Source: Spodoptera frugiperda
Taxonomy: Eukaryota; Arthropoda; Insecta; Lepidoptera; Noctuidae
DNA: 64,000 nt
NCBI RefSeq assembly: GCF_023101765.2
Contig: NC_064242.1
Coordinates: forward strand, 9,970,327-10,034,326
Direction: 5' to 3'
Positions 21,363 through 32,140 of the stretch are shown here, piece by piece. Position numbers and translations under genes: made by a program. Position 1 is the stretch's first letter. Every line of letters starts with the position of its first letter. The notes beneath the pieces were generated by a model. It made no database searches, was not told the DNA's origin, and was given only the letters and a program-made list of their open reading frames with translations.

Positions 21363-23239
21363 ACTAATCAAGTCATAAGACATTAACATTTTTTTTGTTT
21401 AGCAGTGATGTGTTCGCGACTCTAGTCTAATAACAAAGTAATCAAAATCCCAATTTCTCCTTTACAGAAAACTAAGTACGACATTCAAAACTTCTGAGAC
21501 AATACAAAAAGCAAAGGTTTTTCAAACAGTTTTCTCGACATAGAGATAACAAAAGAAGAAACTCTGTTAAGCCTCGCATAATGTGCATTTTAATTACATT
21601 TACTTGCCTCTGAATTATGCAAGGAGAAGTCGTTATTCTTAATGGTACGGATAAAATCCTAAACGATTATTTTGCTATTGTGAGTTCTGAGATGAAGATA
21701 GCGCAGTAAAGTTGTTCAGCTTTATTTAATTGATCGCATTAAGGAGTTCCTTGTATTATTATAATGTGAGATCCGACCGAGACTGTTACTAAGATAATCC
21801 CAAATGGGAAGTTATTGTCATGTATGTAAATAAGATGTTTATTATAATGATGTACATGTTCCCCAAAACACGTAACAATGATCAATGAATGAAACACAAA
21901 AGTAAACAACAAAATAAGTAAACGAGACAACAATGCGAACATCAAAACAAATCTTTAGAAACAACTCAAAATATTTCGCGAGGAAGAAAACAAAGAAAAA
22001 AGTTTTAAAAACGACACCGATCCAAATAACAGGAGGAGATAATACGCGGGTCGCGTTAGTGAAACGTCATCGGCAGTCATGGCACGTCTTACACCAGCCT
22101 GTGACACAGCCTCCAGATATAGAAAAAATAATACACGAACAACTTTCACAAAAGTGGGCGAAGTCATTTATCAAGCTAGCGCTAAGAACTCTCGACAGGG
22201 AGAACTTTTGATACAGGATACGCCGGCGCTAGACATTAATAATAAGGATATCGTAGTACTCGGAGTGTTTTTAGGATGTCTCCAACGTGTTTTATCACTT
22301 AAGCTCGAAAACTTTCCTCTTAACGTCAGGGAGTTTTTGCTTGCGGCTGTCGTGTCAAACGCGACCTAGATAAAGGAACTTGTAGTTTTTCTTTTATGCA
22401 ACTAGTATTCTTAGTCTTAAAAATGCTTTTACATTCGTATTATACTCGTAATTCTTAGTATTCTACACTGCTATTTGAAGAACTGTCTGCATTAAACTAC
22501 CCTAAGATTTAACATTCTCGCACGGAGGTTGTAACTTCATAATAGTATCAAAGCTAATATATCGAGAACAAACAACTTCGGTATCTTTATTCCCGGCGCC
22601 TGCCTCCAAACTCGGGCCGTATTCTGTACGTAACTAACTTCCAGTTAGACCCGTAAACGACTTTACGTGTCGAACAAGGAAATCAAATTATCAACTCCTA
22701 CCAACTTCGCACCTCTTCCAGCCCGTACGAGATACCGGAATTTGTTGCCCGAAAACGGTCGCCCTTCACTATTTGAAAATTCTGTACGTTTCTTTAGACA
22801 AAAATATGTGTAGGGGCACGCGACGCCAAACAAGCTTTATTGGGTATCTTCGCCAAAGTATGCGAGCTGGGAATTCAATAAGTGACAGTGAAACGAATTA
22901 AGGGTTACCCGCGATAACGTAACCTGCACTTTGTACCCGATTGTCACTTTGATGTTTCTTCTCTTTGTTGGTCAAAAACTTTTCCCAAAGTAACAAGTTT
23001 CATTCAAAGTTCACTGAAACTCACATAGAACAACAAATGTACTCACTCTCTAATACAATAAAATAATAATAAAGAACACATTACGCATCGGAATGAAGTC
23101 GGTAGAAAATTTCTTTCATAAACTATTCAATAACTCATCGGTCATTCAAAGAAAGACACGTTCATGCATCTATTACCATAATTTCTCAGACGGTGCGCAG
23201 GTTTCCTTTTTTAACTCGATGCGGTGGCTCGATTAAGAA
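21363..23239. other. Upstream region of the Toll gene, no gene recognised
   Basis: Two overlapping plus-strand open frames (21933-22211, 92 aa; 22079-22369, 96 aa) are unrecognised. They have no signal peptide or domain and are probably chance. The 22560-22760 stretch is richer in GC and unique; it may hold regulatory sites, but none can be named. Confidence 0.4.
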
Positions 23240-23490
23240 AACATTACATAATTGTGCGAGAGCTGTCGGGCGCGCAAGTGGCGCCATGCGAGGGAACGTG
23301 TAACTATGTGGGGGTGATGAGGGTGCGGGGGGAGTTCGCAGAGGGGCGGCTATGAACGCCACCACTCTCGCCGAACTGACGGACCGATCGCTTCGCCAGT
23401 CGCACACGAAACACGATGAGGACGGCACGCGTCCGCGTCGCCTCCAACAACGAACGTACGTGCGCCGCGACGTAAACATTAACCTGTGAA
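23240..23490 (+). promoter_or_regulatory. Putative promoter / 5'UTR of the Toll gene
   Basis: A ~250-bp GC- and CpG-rich block (for example gtcgggcgcgcaagtggcgc and ggcacgcgtccgcgtcgcct) in an AT-rich landscape ends about 100 bp before the Toll start codon. GC-rich first exons and core promoters are usual for insect developmental genes. An acceptor-like ttattaaatcag just before the start codon leaves room for a 5'UTR intron. No TATA box is evident. Inferred from composition and position only. Confidence 0.45.
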
Positions 23491-23581
23491 GTGACACATT
23501 AACAATGTCTCTATGATATTACATTGACTTAAACTCAGTGACCGTTTCCAGTTACAGTTTTTATTAAATCAGTATAGACAA

Positions 23582-23668
23582 ATGAGTGTAGAAAATGTTT
23601 CAATTGCTGACTCTTTTGTTAGTGACTTTGGGTGTTTATGCGGCTTATGCTCCGAAAGGTGTGGATAA
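23582..23668 (+). other. Overlapping upstream open reading frame
   Basis: An ATG at 23582 lies 13 bases before the Toll ATG in another frame, and its 28-codon frame ends at TAA 23666-23668 inside the Toll coding region. Its context (c at -3) is weaker than that of the Toll ATG (gaaaATG). If it is in the mRNA it could lower Toll translation; leaky scanning would still reach the main start. Confidence 0.5.
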
Positions 23669-26600
23669 CTGCAGTCGCCTAACTAAAGGTGACGAAGGCA
23701 CCCTGTGCCGGGTGCGCACGTTAGACGCTGATGGATCCAGTTTGACATCTGCATCTTCTGAGAACACGAAGCGGCTCTCAGTAGAATGCAACCAGCTGCT
23801 CCTGTTTGAAAGTTATCTGGAAGCAAACTATTTTCAAAGATTTTCAACGCTTGCTGAACTATCACTTGAGAACTGCAAACTTTTGAGAATACCCGGCAAC
23901 GCGTTCGAAGGCTTACGAGAACTGAAAAAGTTGTCGGTTCGATCTAAAAACTACGATTGGAGTCCGAATAAAAACTTGGAACTCTCACTCGGAACTTTCA
24001 ACGGTTTGCGGGAGTTGCAAACACTCGATCTGGGAGAAAATAATTTGAAGGCGATACCACAGGATGTCTTCTGCCCGTTGGATAATTTGCAAGTGCTAAA
24101 TTTAACTCATAATAGGATTAAAAGTGTGGACCGTCTTGGCTTTGGGAAAAGCTGTGGTTCCGGACTGCGAAGCCTAGATTTAAGCCACAATGAACTTAAG
24201 ACGCTTTCCGAGGAATCGGAAATTACGGGATTGAAGCGGCTTCAAGAATTAAGACTCCAACACAATAATATCACTGATATTTCAGGTGAAACATTCAATG
24301 GGCTTATTTCGCTGCGAATACTTAATATTTCGTATAATAACCTTCAGTTTATACCAGAGGGTACGTTCGCGAGCACGAAGGAGTTGCGAGAGGTATATTT
24401 GAATAATAACTTGTTATTTGAACTAGCCAGAGGCGTGTTCCACCGATTAGAACAGTTGCTTGTCTTAGATTTATCGAATAATCAGCTCTCGAGCGCTCAC
24501 ATAGACGGTGGTACATTTATTGGCCTTATACGCTTAGTCATTCTGAACTTATCTAACAATGCGTTGACGAGAATAGACGGCAAGACATTCAAGGACTTGT
24601 TCTTCCTGCAAATATTAGATTTAAGAAATAATTCTATAGGTTATATTGAAGAGAATACTTTTCTTCCATTATATAATTTGCATACATTGAATTTAGCAGA
24701 AAATCGCTTACATACGATAGACGAGTTCCTATTTAATGGATTGTTTGTACTTAGTAAATTAAATTTGAACAATAACTTACTTATAAATATAGATCTGAAG
24801 GCATTTAAAAACTGTTCCGACCTCAAAGAGTTAGATTTGAGTTCAAACCAGTTAACAGAGGTTCCATCAGCAATTTGGGAGTTATCTCTATTAAAGACTT
24901 TAGATCTCGGCGAGAATCAAATATTAGATATCAAAAACGGCTCCTTCAAAAACTTAGACCAATTAACCGGTTTGAGATTAATTGACAATCAAATCGGAAA
25001 CCTTACAGTCGGTATGTTTTCTGATTTGCCAAGCCTCCAGGTGCTTAATTTGGCCAAAAACAAAGTTCAAGCCGTAGAAAGAGGCACCTTTGTTAACAAT
25101 AAACAGTTAGAGGCGATCAGATTAGACGGCAATTTCATATCAGACATCAATGGAGTTTTTTCAACCTTACTGAGTTTGCTTTGGCTTAATCTATCGGAGA
25201 ACCATTTAGTTTGGTTTGATTACGCTTTTATACCGATTAATTTGAAATGGCTCGACGTTCACGGAAACTTTATCGAACATTTGGGCAACTATTACAAACT
25301 CCAAGACGAAATTCATATAAAAACTTTAGACGTTAGCCACAATCGCATTGTGGATATTTCGCCTATGGCTATTCCCAACAGCGTGGAGTTACTGTTTATA
25401 AACAATAACCACATAAACAGCATCCAAGTGAATACATTTATGGAGAAGCGTAATCTCACTCGAGTTGATATTTACGCAAATGAGATATCTCATTTAGATA
25501 TCAACAGCCTCCGGTTGTCCCCGGTTCCCCTGAACAAGTCGCTGCCCGAGTTCTACATCGGAGGAAATCCGTTTAACTGTGATTGCTCCATGGAATGGCT
25601 GCCTTTGATAAACAATATGACTGCTATGAGACAGCACCCAAGAATAATGGATCTTGAGAATGTATTGTGCAAAATGACACACACTAGAGGCGTAACACAC
25701 GTTCCATTAAGCAACTTAAAGTCAACCGATTTCTTGTGCACATACGAAACTCATTGTTTCACTCTATGCCGCTGCTGCGATTACGTAGCATGCGATTGCC
25801 AAATGACGTGCCCGAATAATTGCTCCTGTTATCACGATCCGACATGGAATAAAAACGTGGTCGATTGTTCTAGCCAACGTGCAATTGAAATACCCGAGAA
25901 AATTCCAATGGACGCAACAGAAGTGTATTTAGACGGTAATGATTTCAAAGAACTGCAAAATTATGCATTCATCGGTCGCAAAAATATGAGATCCCTGTAT
26001 GTTAATGCAAGCGAAGTAGAAAACATTCAGAATAGAACATTCGCTGGTTTATCCTCCCTCATTACGCTGCATCTTGGTAACAATAAACTAAAGCATTTAA
26101 ACGGCTACGAGTTCGAACATCTGACACAGCTTAACGAGCTTTACTTACAAGACAATTTTATCAGCCATATAGCTAACTCGACGTTCCTGACATTGAATTC
26201 ATTGAAAATATTAAGAATAGATGGCAATAGATTGGTTGATTTTAATGTATGGAGTTTGACAATTAACAGAAACTTGAATGCTCTCACGCTTGGAAATAAC
26301 ATGTGGTCATGCAAATGTAGGTATTTACAAAAGTTCACATCGTATATATCTGATAACGTCGCTAAGATTGTAGACTTAACAGATGTGTGGTGTTGGAACA
26401 CTGATCCAAAATCCACACAAAAGAAAGAACTAAACTTGAATGGCACAATCTGCAGTGACTACTACGCGGGAGATTCTGTTATAGATAACATGTTGGTCTC
26501 AAATTACATGCCCATGATGTTGACAACGCTATCCGGATTCATGTTGATTATGCTAGTCATCCTTGTGATTTTCTTATTCAGAGACACGATTCGCATATGG

Positions 26601-27449
26601 CTTTATACAAGTTGCGGTATAAGATTATTCCCATTCACTGGAGCGTACGATGACACTGATAAATTATACGATGCTTATGTTTGCTACAGTCCTAAAGACG
26701 ACGATTTTGTTATTCAAACGTTAGCTGCTGAGTTGGAAAATGGTAGTCCTTCATATCATCTTTGTTTACACTACAGAGATATACCGCAACATAATGTAGC
26801 ATACATGCAATGCACGTTACCACTACCAGAGGCTGCGGAAGCATCTAAACGCATTATCATCGTTCTTACAAGGAACTTCATCGAAACAGAATGGTCTCGA
26901 TTCGAGTTTCGCCAAGCATTGTACGAAATCTTAAAGCCTCGAATTTATACCTTAGTTATAATAGAAGAAAGCTCCGTATTGCCTGAAGCCGAATGCGATC
27001 CCGATTTGAGGCCATATTTGAAAACGAGTTCAAGGATAAGATGGGGCCAAAACAAATTCTGGGAAAAGTTGCGTTATGCGATGCCGGATCAGAAATATAA
27101 ATCTAAATCATCTACTTATAGAAACAATATCAATTCTTATACGATGAGGAGTGGTATGCAGAACGGTACGATGAGGTCGTTTTCCTTTACTGAGAAAATG
27201 AGAGGATCGGCGGATGGTGTTAGTACAACGCCGGAGTTTGTGGAAAATCGTCCACAGCAAGTTCTTACTGCAACGTACGAACCGAACGGTAGACCGCCCT
27301 CAGATCATATATACTCTTCTATAGATTCCGATTACTCGTCATTAGAGCTAGGTGCAAACAATCCTAATAGGAGACGAGAGTTCAGGCACTGGCCCCCTCC
27401 TCCACCACTAATCGACACTCAGTCCTCAGGCCAGGCCTACCTCGTCTAG
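23595..27449 (+). CDS. Toll receptor, long-Toll clade (Toll-6/7/8/10/18w group)
   Basis: A 1284-residue single-pass receptor in one uninterrupted exon, as for Drosophila long Tolls. Signal peptide about 1-19 (MFQLLTLLLVTLGVYAAYA). A first block of leucine-rich repeats (about 85-650) ends in a cysteine cap (NPFNCDCSMEW, C662 and C664). A linker (HCFTLCRCCDYVACDC) leads to a second N-cap (TCPNNCSCYHD, C739-C745), further repeats, and a second C-cap with C906 and C908. The membrane span is about 974-995. The TIR domain is about 1025-1166: box 1 YDAYVCYS (1025-1032), box 2 LCLHYRDIP (1056-1064), box 3 FW (1155-1156). The tail has DHIYSSIDSDYSS and WPPPPPL. Long Tolls act in epithelial patterning, cell intercalation and neural roles more than in classic Spaetzle immunity. 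The BB loop is atypical: about four residues longer than in Drosophila Toll-6/8 and lacking the usual P-x-G. This makes the Toll-10 lineage, absent from Drosophila, worth testing. The clade is secure; the orthologue is not. Confidence 0.95.
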   Translation: MFQLLTLLLVTLGVYAAYAPKGVDNCSRLTKGDEGTLCRVRTLDADGSSLTSASSENTKRLSVECNQLLLFESYLEANYFQRFSTLAELSLENCKLLRIPGNAFEGLRELKKLSVRSKNYDWSPNKNLELSLGTFNGLRELQTLDLGENNLKAIPQDVFCPLDNLQVLNLTHNRIKSVDRLGFGKSCGSGLRSLDLSHNELKTLSEESEITGLKRLQELRLQHNNITDISGETFNGLISLRILNISYNNLQFIPEGTFASTKELREVYLNNNLLFELARGVFHRLEQLLVLDLSNNQLSSAHIDGGTFIGLIRLVILNLSNNALTRIDGKTFKDLFFLQILDLRNNSIGYIEENTFLPLYNLHTLNLAENRLHTIDEFLFNGLFVLSKLNLNNNLLINIDLKAFKNCSDLKELDLSSNQLTEVPSAIWELSLLKTLDLGENQILDIKNGSFKNLDQLTGLRLIDNQIGNLTVGMFSDLPSLQVLNLAKNKVQAVERGTFVNNKQLEAIRLDGNFISDINGVFSTLLSLLWLNLSENHLVWFDYAFIPINLKWLDVHGNFIEHLGNYYKLQDEIHIKTLDVSHNRIVDISPMAIPNSVELLFINNNHINSIQVNTFMEKRNLTRVDIYANEISHLDINSLRLSPVPLNKSLPEFYIGGNPFNCDCSMEWLPLINNMTAMRQHPRIMDLENVLCKMTHTRGVTHVPLSNLKSTDFLCTYETHCFTLCRCCDYVACDCQMTCPNNCSCYHDPTWNKNVVDCSSQRAIEIPEKIPMDATEVYLDGNDFKELQNYAFIGRKNMRSLYVNASEVENIQNRTFAGLSSLITLHLGNNKLKHLNGYEFEHLTQLNELYLQDNFISHIANSTFLTLNSLKILRIDGNRLVDFNVWSLTINRNLNALTLGNNMWSCKCRYLQKFTSYISDNVAKIVDLTDVWCWNTDPKSTQKKELNLNGTICSDYYAGDSVIDNMLVSNYMPMMLTTLSGFMLIMLVILVIFLFRDTIRIWLYTSCGIRLFPFTGAYDDTDKLYDAYVCYSPKDDDFVIQTLAAELENGSPSYHLCLHYRDIPQHNVAYMQCTLPLPEAAEASKRIIIVLTRNFIETEWSRFEFRQALYEILKPRIYTLVIIEESSVLPEAECDPDLRPYLKTSSRIRWGQNKFWEKLRYAMPDQKYKSKSSTYRNNINSYTMRSGMQNGTMRSFSFTEKMRGSADGVSTTPEFVENRPQQVLTATYEPNGRPPSDHIYSSIDSDYSSLELGANNPNRRREFRHWPPPPPLIDTQSSGQAYLV

Positions 27450-27725
27450 TCTTCGCTTCTCATGTAAAACCATTTAGTCAAAGCTTCATTGTGAATATTT
27501 GTATTACCGCAACGCGCGCTTTACCAAATAATTAAGATTTTAATCTATTTTTGTAATTTCTCGCCGTTACAAAGGGCGTTTCATAATGTCGGTGTAAATA
27601 CATTCTATAAGACTGCTGTAGAAATTATTATGTGAATTTGTATATAGATTGTAAATAAATGTCCATATAAGTCACGAGTATACTATTTATGTATTTTAAT
27701 AAAGCCATTGTGATAATTTTGCTAT
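27450..27725 (+). other. 3'UTR of the Toll gene
   Basis: AT-rich sequence after the TAG at 27447-27449, ending shortly after two AATAAA hexamers. No repeat insertion is seen. Confidence 0.6.
27698..27703 (+). terminator. Poly(A) signal of the Toll gene
   Basis: AATAAA about 250 bases after the stop codon, followed by a GT-rich stretch (cattgtgataattttg). An earlier AATAAA at 27654-27659 is an alternative. Confidence 0.6.
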
Positions 27726-28689
27726 AAAAACTATTTTTTATTTTTCCCCTAATTAACACACATTTGAAGAGTTTATGGTTTCATTACAGTTAGAATTAAT
27801 GATATTTGAGTTTACACTCACCATAATTAGGTAAATACCAGACTAACATAATTATTACAACTACTCTACATACACACACAAACACACTTTTCAGTTGTGT
27901 GAAAATGTTTTATTAAGTTCGTAACGAGATTCAATAATCACTCTTGTACTGACTGATAAACATTCAAACCTCTTAATCAGATCTTATTTTAAATTAGCAA
28001 AGGTACACAAAATGCATCTTTATTGTATTGTAAGAAAGTAGAAAATCAATAAGTAATAATAAATCGTAACACAAAAGTGGTTCCAGCAGGTTTGCAGCAG
28101 TAACAACTATAAGTAAGTAAACATTTTTTTTAATATGTCATTCAAAATTAGTGTAACTTTTAAAATATTAACTGGATCTATGAGATGACTTCTTAAAGAT
28201 AATTAACCTTATTCACTCTAATATAAAGTCGTCTATTCACTAACACAAGTGTGGAAAACGTTCATAAAGTACCACATAAAACTTGCCCTACTTCCAAATA
28301 GTTTATCAAAATAATATAAATACTTCATGATATCAGAAATATACAAATAACATTATGTACACACAAAAGTGCGTGTTAATTTGGATTAGGTACAGTTGGC
28401 ATAGTTTGTGTATAAACTTTGGTAGCTCACGCCACGCAGTAATGCGATCTTATTACGACCAAAAAGGTTTCGTGCGTGGAGGTCTGAAGGTTTTTTCGAT
28501 AAAGTAGGAAATATATAGGTGTCTACTGTTTGTTTCAGTGGTGATATAGATTTTAGCACTTTGTGTGTTCAAAATTTCGCAGATGCAGCTACTCTTTTTG
28601 AAATGTAATTTCGTGATAGGTAATTTTTTTTAAACATTCGATTATTTGATCAAGTTTTATCTTTTTCTATTCTTTTTAAAAACCGTTGC
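27726..28689. other. Unassigned AT-rich sequence
   Basis: Contains a short (ca)n-like tract near 27872-27888. No gene recognised. Confidence 0.4.
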
Positions 28690-28858
28690 CCCCCAGAGGA
28701 TTTTGTCCTGTGTCGTGGATGGTTTTACAAACATACATGGTCACATACATATGACACTCAGACTCAAATCAATTGTTTTTGGATCACACAAAGAGTTGCT
28801 CTGTGCGGAAATCGAACCCGCTACACGTTGAGCACAGGCACTGCACCAACCGTACAAT
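28690..28858 (-). mobile_element. SINE type 2, copy 2
   Basis: Reverse orientation: gcggaaatcgaacccgctac is the B-box region (28807-28819), with 'ggatcacacaaagagttgct' and 'tgtcctgtgtcgtgg' in the body. It matches the copies at 19892 and 36103. Confidence 0.8.
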
Positions 28859-29518
28859 CTATCAAATAAGTGTCGAGCACAAATAGGTAGGTATCATATC
28901 TAACTCTCCCAAACACAGTTGTTTAGAGATTTTTTGAATTTCTTCTAATAATATTTCATCATAAAAGTAAACACGCCTTAGTAATCTCTAACACTTGATG
29001 AGAAAAAAAGATCAGCTCTATAAATATATTTCTAAAATCTTTTGAAATTAAAAAACGCAATAGATAGAGGGGCGAGGTACCTACGGCCAAATCTGACAAA
29101 GCTTGGCAGACGTGACGAGAATATGGCGGTCATCTCTGCCATATCATAATCGTAGGGACTCACCGACGGAATTTTAAATTCAGAACCTTCTTATACAACC
29201 TCAAAGGAAAGTGGAGCATAATCAGATTAATTATATTTCTTATATTATAATTTTTTGAAACTGTTTTATTCTTGATGAAATATAAACATTTAGATAAGTA
29301 GTTCTCCAATTTTTGTTAAGCCCTTAACTGACATCAGAAGACTGTTGAGAACAAATCCTCCACTAACGTAGATCACCGGTGACCTACGTGGCAATAGGGA
29401 TGATGACGGGGTATGAAAATTAAAAATGTAATTAGTCCGTCAGTTAGGTAATGAAAAAATATTCGACACGTATTTTTTTATTTTGTCATATAATATAACA
29501 ATACTTAGATAAAACGAA
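28859..29518. other. Unassigned region with a palindromic ATATGGC/GCCATAT pair
   Basis: A 7-bp inverted pair at 29121-29127 and 29138-29144 lies in a GC-richer patch. No gene. Confidence 0.45.
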
Positions 29519-29715
29519 TCAAAGTTTAGGAGTGGGAGCTAACTACGTCACTATTGAGTATAAAACGTACTCTAAAGTGACGTCACGCGATATTTCAAAT
29601 AGATATATCTTCGAAAGTATTTGTTTCCGTAAGAAAATAAAAAATACGTGTCTAATATTTTAAAATAATCTACAAGACAGACATTAAAATAAAAATTAGT
29701 CATCTACCCAATTAA
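29519..29715 (+). repeat. ~190-bp repeat C, copy 1
   Basis: It shares agtttaggag, gggagc, tacgtca, 'aagtgacgtca', 'aaagtatttgtttcc', 'aaaatacgtgtctaat' and 'aaaataatctacaagac' in the same order with 30249-30440. Both copies keep the palindrome tgacgtca. Confidence 0.8.
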
Positions 29716-30248
29716 CGTGTTAATATCTTTTGTATTCCGTAAGGGGTATGTATCTTAGCGCTAATAGTTCCAAAATGTTTTGTTAACAATATTTTTTTAT
29801 TCCATTTAGGACAAAGGTTATCTCTATCATTAGCTTATCGTAGTATGTAGTGGCCACTATTGGCAGTTACCTATGCTAATGATAGACTCTAAGTTTGATC
29901 TTAACTTAACCTCGCTACCTCATATTCAGCTATGTTATTACTTCCATATGAATTACGAAGTCTACTGTAATTTTGTATTTAGAACAAATACTATTTGAAA
30001 TGTGGACTATTTTCTTTTATAGACGCAACTTATTTAGACAGAATGACTCACTAAAATCCTTACACCCCACTAAGTTATTCCCTTCACGCCATAAAAAATT
30101 AAAACAATAAACTTGAACAGAGACTGTTAAAAAGTTTATAGCTGAGACAAGCAAACAAACGTCTTTTGACTTCACCGACATCCGTGGATGAATTCATTTC
30201 ATTATCATACTTATTTAACCATCATTTTCAAGAGATTTTTAACAATTT
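29716..30248. other. Unassigned spacer between repeat C copies
   Basis: No feature recognised. Confidence 0.4.
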
Positions 30249-30440
30249 CAGTTTAGGAGCGGGAGCAAATACGTCATTTCTACGTAAAAAATGTACTTAG
30301 AAGTGACGTCAGGGGATATTTTAAATGAATATATCTTGGAAAGTATTTGTTTCCCAAAGATCAAAAATACGTGTCTAATAATTTAAAATAATCTACAAGA
30401 CGGACATTAAAATACAAATTAGTTATCTTCCCTATTATCT
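30249..30440 (+). repeat. ~190-bp repeat C, copy 2
   Basis: Direct repeat of 29519-29715, with several substitutions and small indels. An unnamed interspersed repeat or a local duplication. Confidence 0.8.
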
Positions 30441-31756
30441 AGATGAATGGTATATATAAAATACAAATACTGAATATGAATAAGATTATTTGCATAAAGC
30501 ATTTAGTGTATACAAGATTTAAATCCTTCACTTAATTAGCACTTCTTGTTAATACCAATCAAAGCTGATCTCGTAATTCACTGAGGTTTCTTCTAAACAG
30601 CGTTCACAAAGACCAGCTTAGACTGGTCAAGGCCAATTTAAATATGCAACATCTACAACACCCATCTGCCTCATTGGCCTATTTAAGGTCCATTAATTTT
30701 TATTGGCTGGGAAGATTGTCCTAGCGATAATTTAGCTGTGTTTGGTTTCAGTGAGTAAATTAGCATGACAAATAGGCATTGGGAAGTGACCGCGATCTTT
30801 TATTCGGTAATTGTTATTTTATCAATACCTACAATCACAATGGAATCATCAATCTCTGTGACATTTTTTGTTTGATTGATTTCTTGCTGAGTTAGATTAG
30901 AATGTTTTGTTTAAAATTTTGTGCTCTGTTTTAATATTAGTAAGCATGACCGCTGAGTATTATGTTGGATTCCAGGGTCAGATACAAAGTTGAAAATACC
31001 TGTTGAGTTTTTTTTTTCCTAGCCAAGAGCGAGTGACTGACTAAGTGACTCGGTGATACAGTTTTAATAATTGCTCAGGAATACTATTCGATGGATAACA
31101 ACAACGAACTACGCAAGTATACAGAAAAAAACCTATATTTATACAGAAGGATACATAATTAAACTAAAATTACTAGACAATAAGCCACTTAAAGAAAACA
31201 AAAGTAAACTAAATAATAATAATACCTATAACTACATAAAAAAACTATGCTAGTTATATTCCTGTTCCATAATAATAAAAGATGACAAACAATTGCCAAA
31301 ACATCGGGGTCAATTACAAACACCGTAGGTAATAAAGCACTATTACTTACAATAAGGAAGTAATCTATAAAGTTTAAAAGTCAAATATACTACACCAATG
31401 ACTCATATATTGTAGAAATAATCTCACACTACACACACATTCATTGGTTACCATTCGAATCAGCACAAATAGATCTAATTGAATACAGTTCTGTTCTGCC
31501 TAGGCTGGGGCAGACAATTGAATCTGGGGAATTAACCTGTGGGTCTAGACACTCTAGGCAGGATAATCTCGTCTTCATCGTCGTATGAGACAATCTTAGT
31601 AAGTGACTACATTATTGCTTTTGGTATTAAAGCTAAAATAGGTTCTAGGTCTAATGTAATTGAAGATAATTCAGTTTGTATTGTACAATATATATGTATA
31701 GAGTTTATTTACAAAAGTTTGGCTTGATTTTACTGGAGTAGTCTAGTAAAATCCAC
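30441..31756. other. Unassigned AT-rich sequence
   Basis: No gene or recognised repeat. Confidence 0.4.
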
Positions 31757-31944
31757 AGATGGGGTCCAGTAGGGCTGATGCCCGATACACATCTGCAGAA
31801 GACCTGACGGGTTGCCGGGGCTTCGAGTCGAAGAACAGTAGTAGGAACTGGGTAGTTTTTAGTCAGAAAGAGTTTGACCCTGCCTCTCATTTTACCCAAG
31901 GCGTGAGAAGTCATTGGATGACTATCCCCGCTCAAAAATAAAAC
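31757..31944 (+). repeat. Short repeat type 3, copy 3
   Basis: 'agggctgatgcccgatac', 'gacgggttgccggggcttcg', 'gaactgggtagtttttagtc' and 'gtgagaagtcattggatgac' follow the type 3 order, with more 5' sequence than at 4907. Confidence 0.75.
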
Positions 31945-31965
31945 CCTTTAGAATATTATCAGACC

Positions 31966-32140
31966 ACAGCCTAGAAGGGCTGATGCCACGGAAAACATGG
32001 CGGGTTGCTCAGACTTCGTCTCGAAGACCAGTAGTAAGAACGTGTGGTTTTTAGTCAGTAAAAGTTTCACACTCCGTCTCGGGAGAAGTCTTAGTATCAC
32101 TCCTTAGTCCTTGGTCCTCCTTAGTATTCTCCACTTAAAA
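31966..32140 (+). repeat. Short repeat type 3, copy 4
   Basis: 'agaagggctgatgccacgg', 'ggcgggttgctcagacttcg', 'gaacgtgtggtttttagtc' and 'gtctcgggagaagtc'. It lies in tandem orientation 20 bp after copy 3, so a local duplication is possible. Confidence 0.75.

Noticed and set aside
21933..22369. Two overlapping plus-strand frames upstream of Toll as a small gene
   Set aside because: No signal peptide, domain, conserved motif or splice structure seen; overlapping frames in AT-rich DNA are expected by chance.
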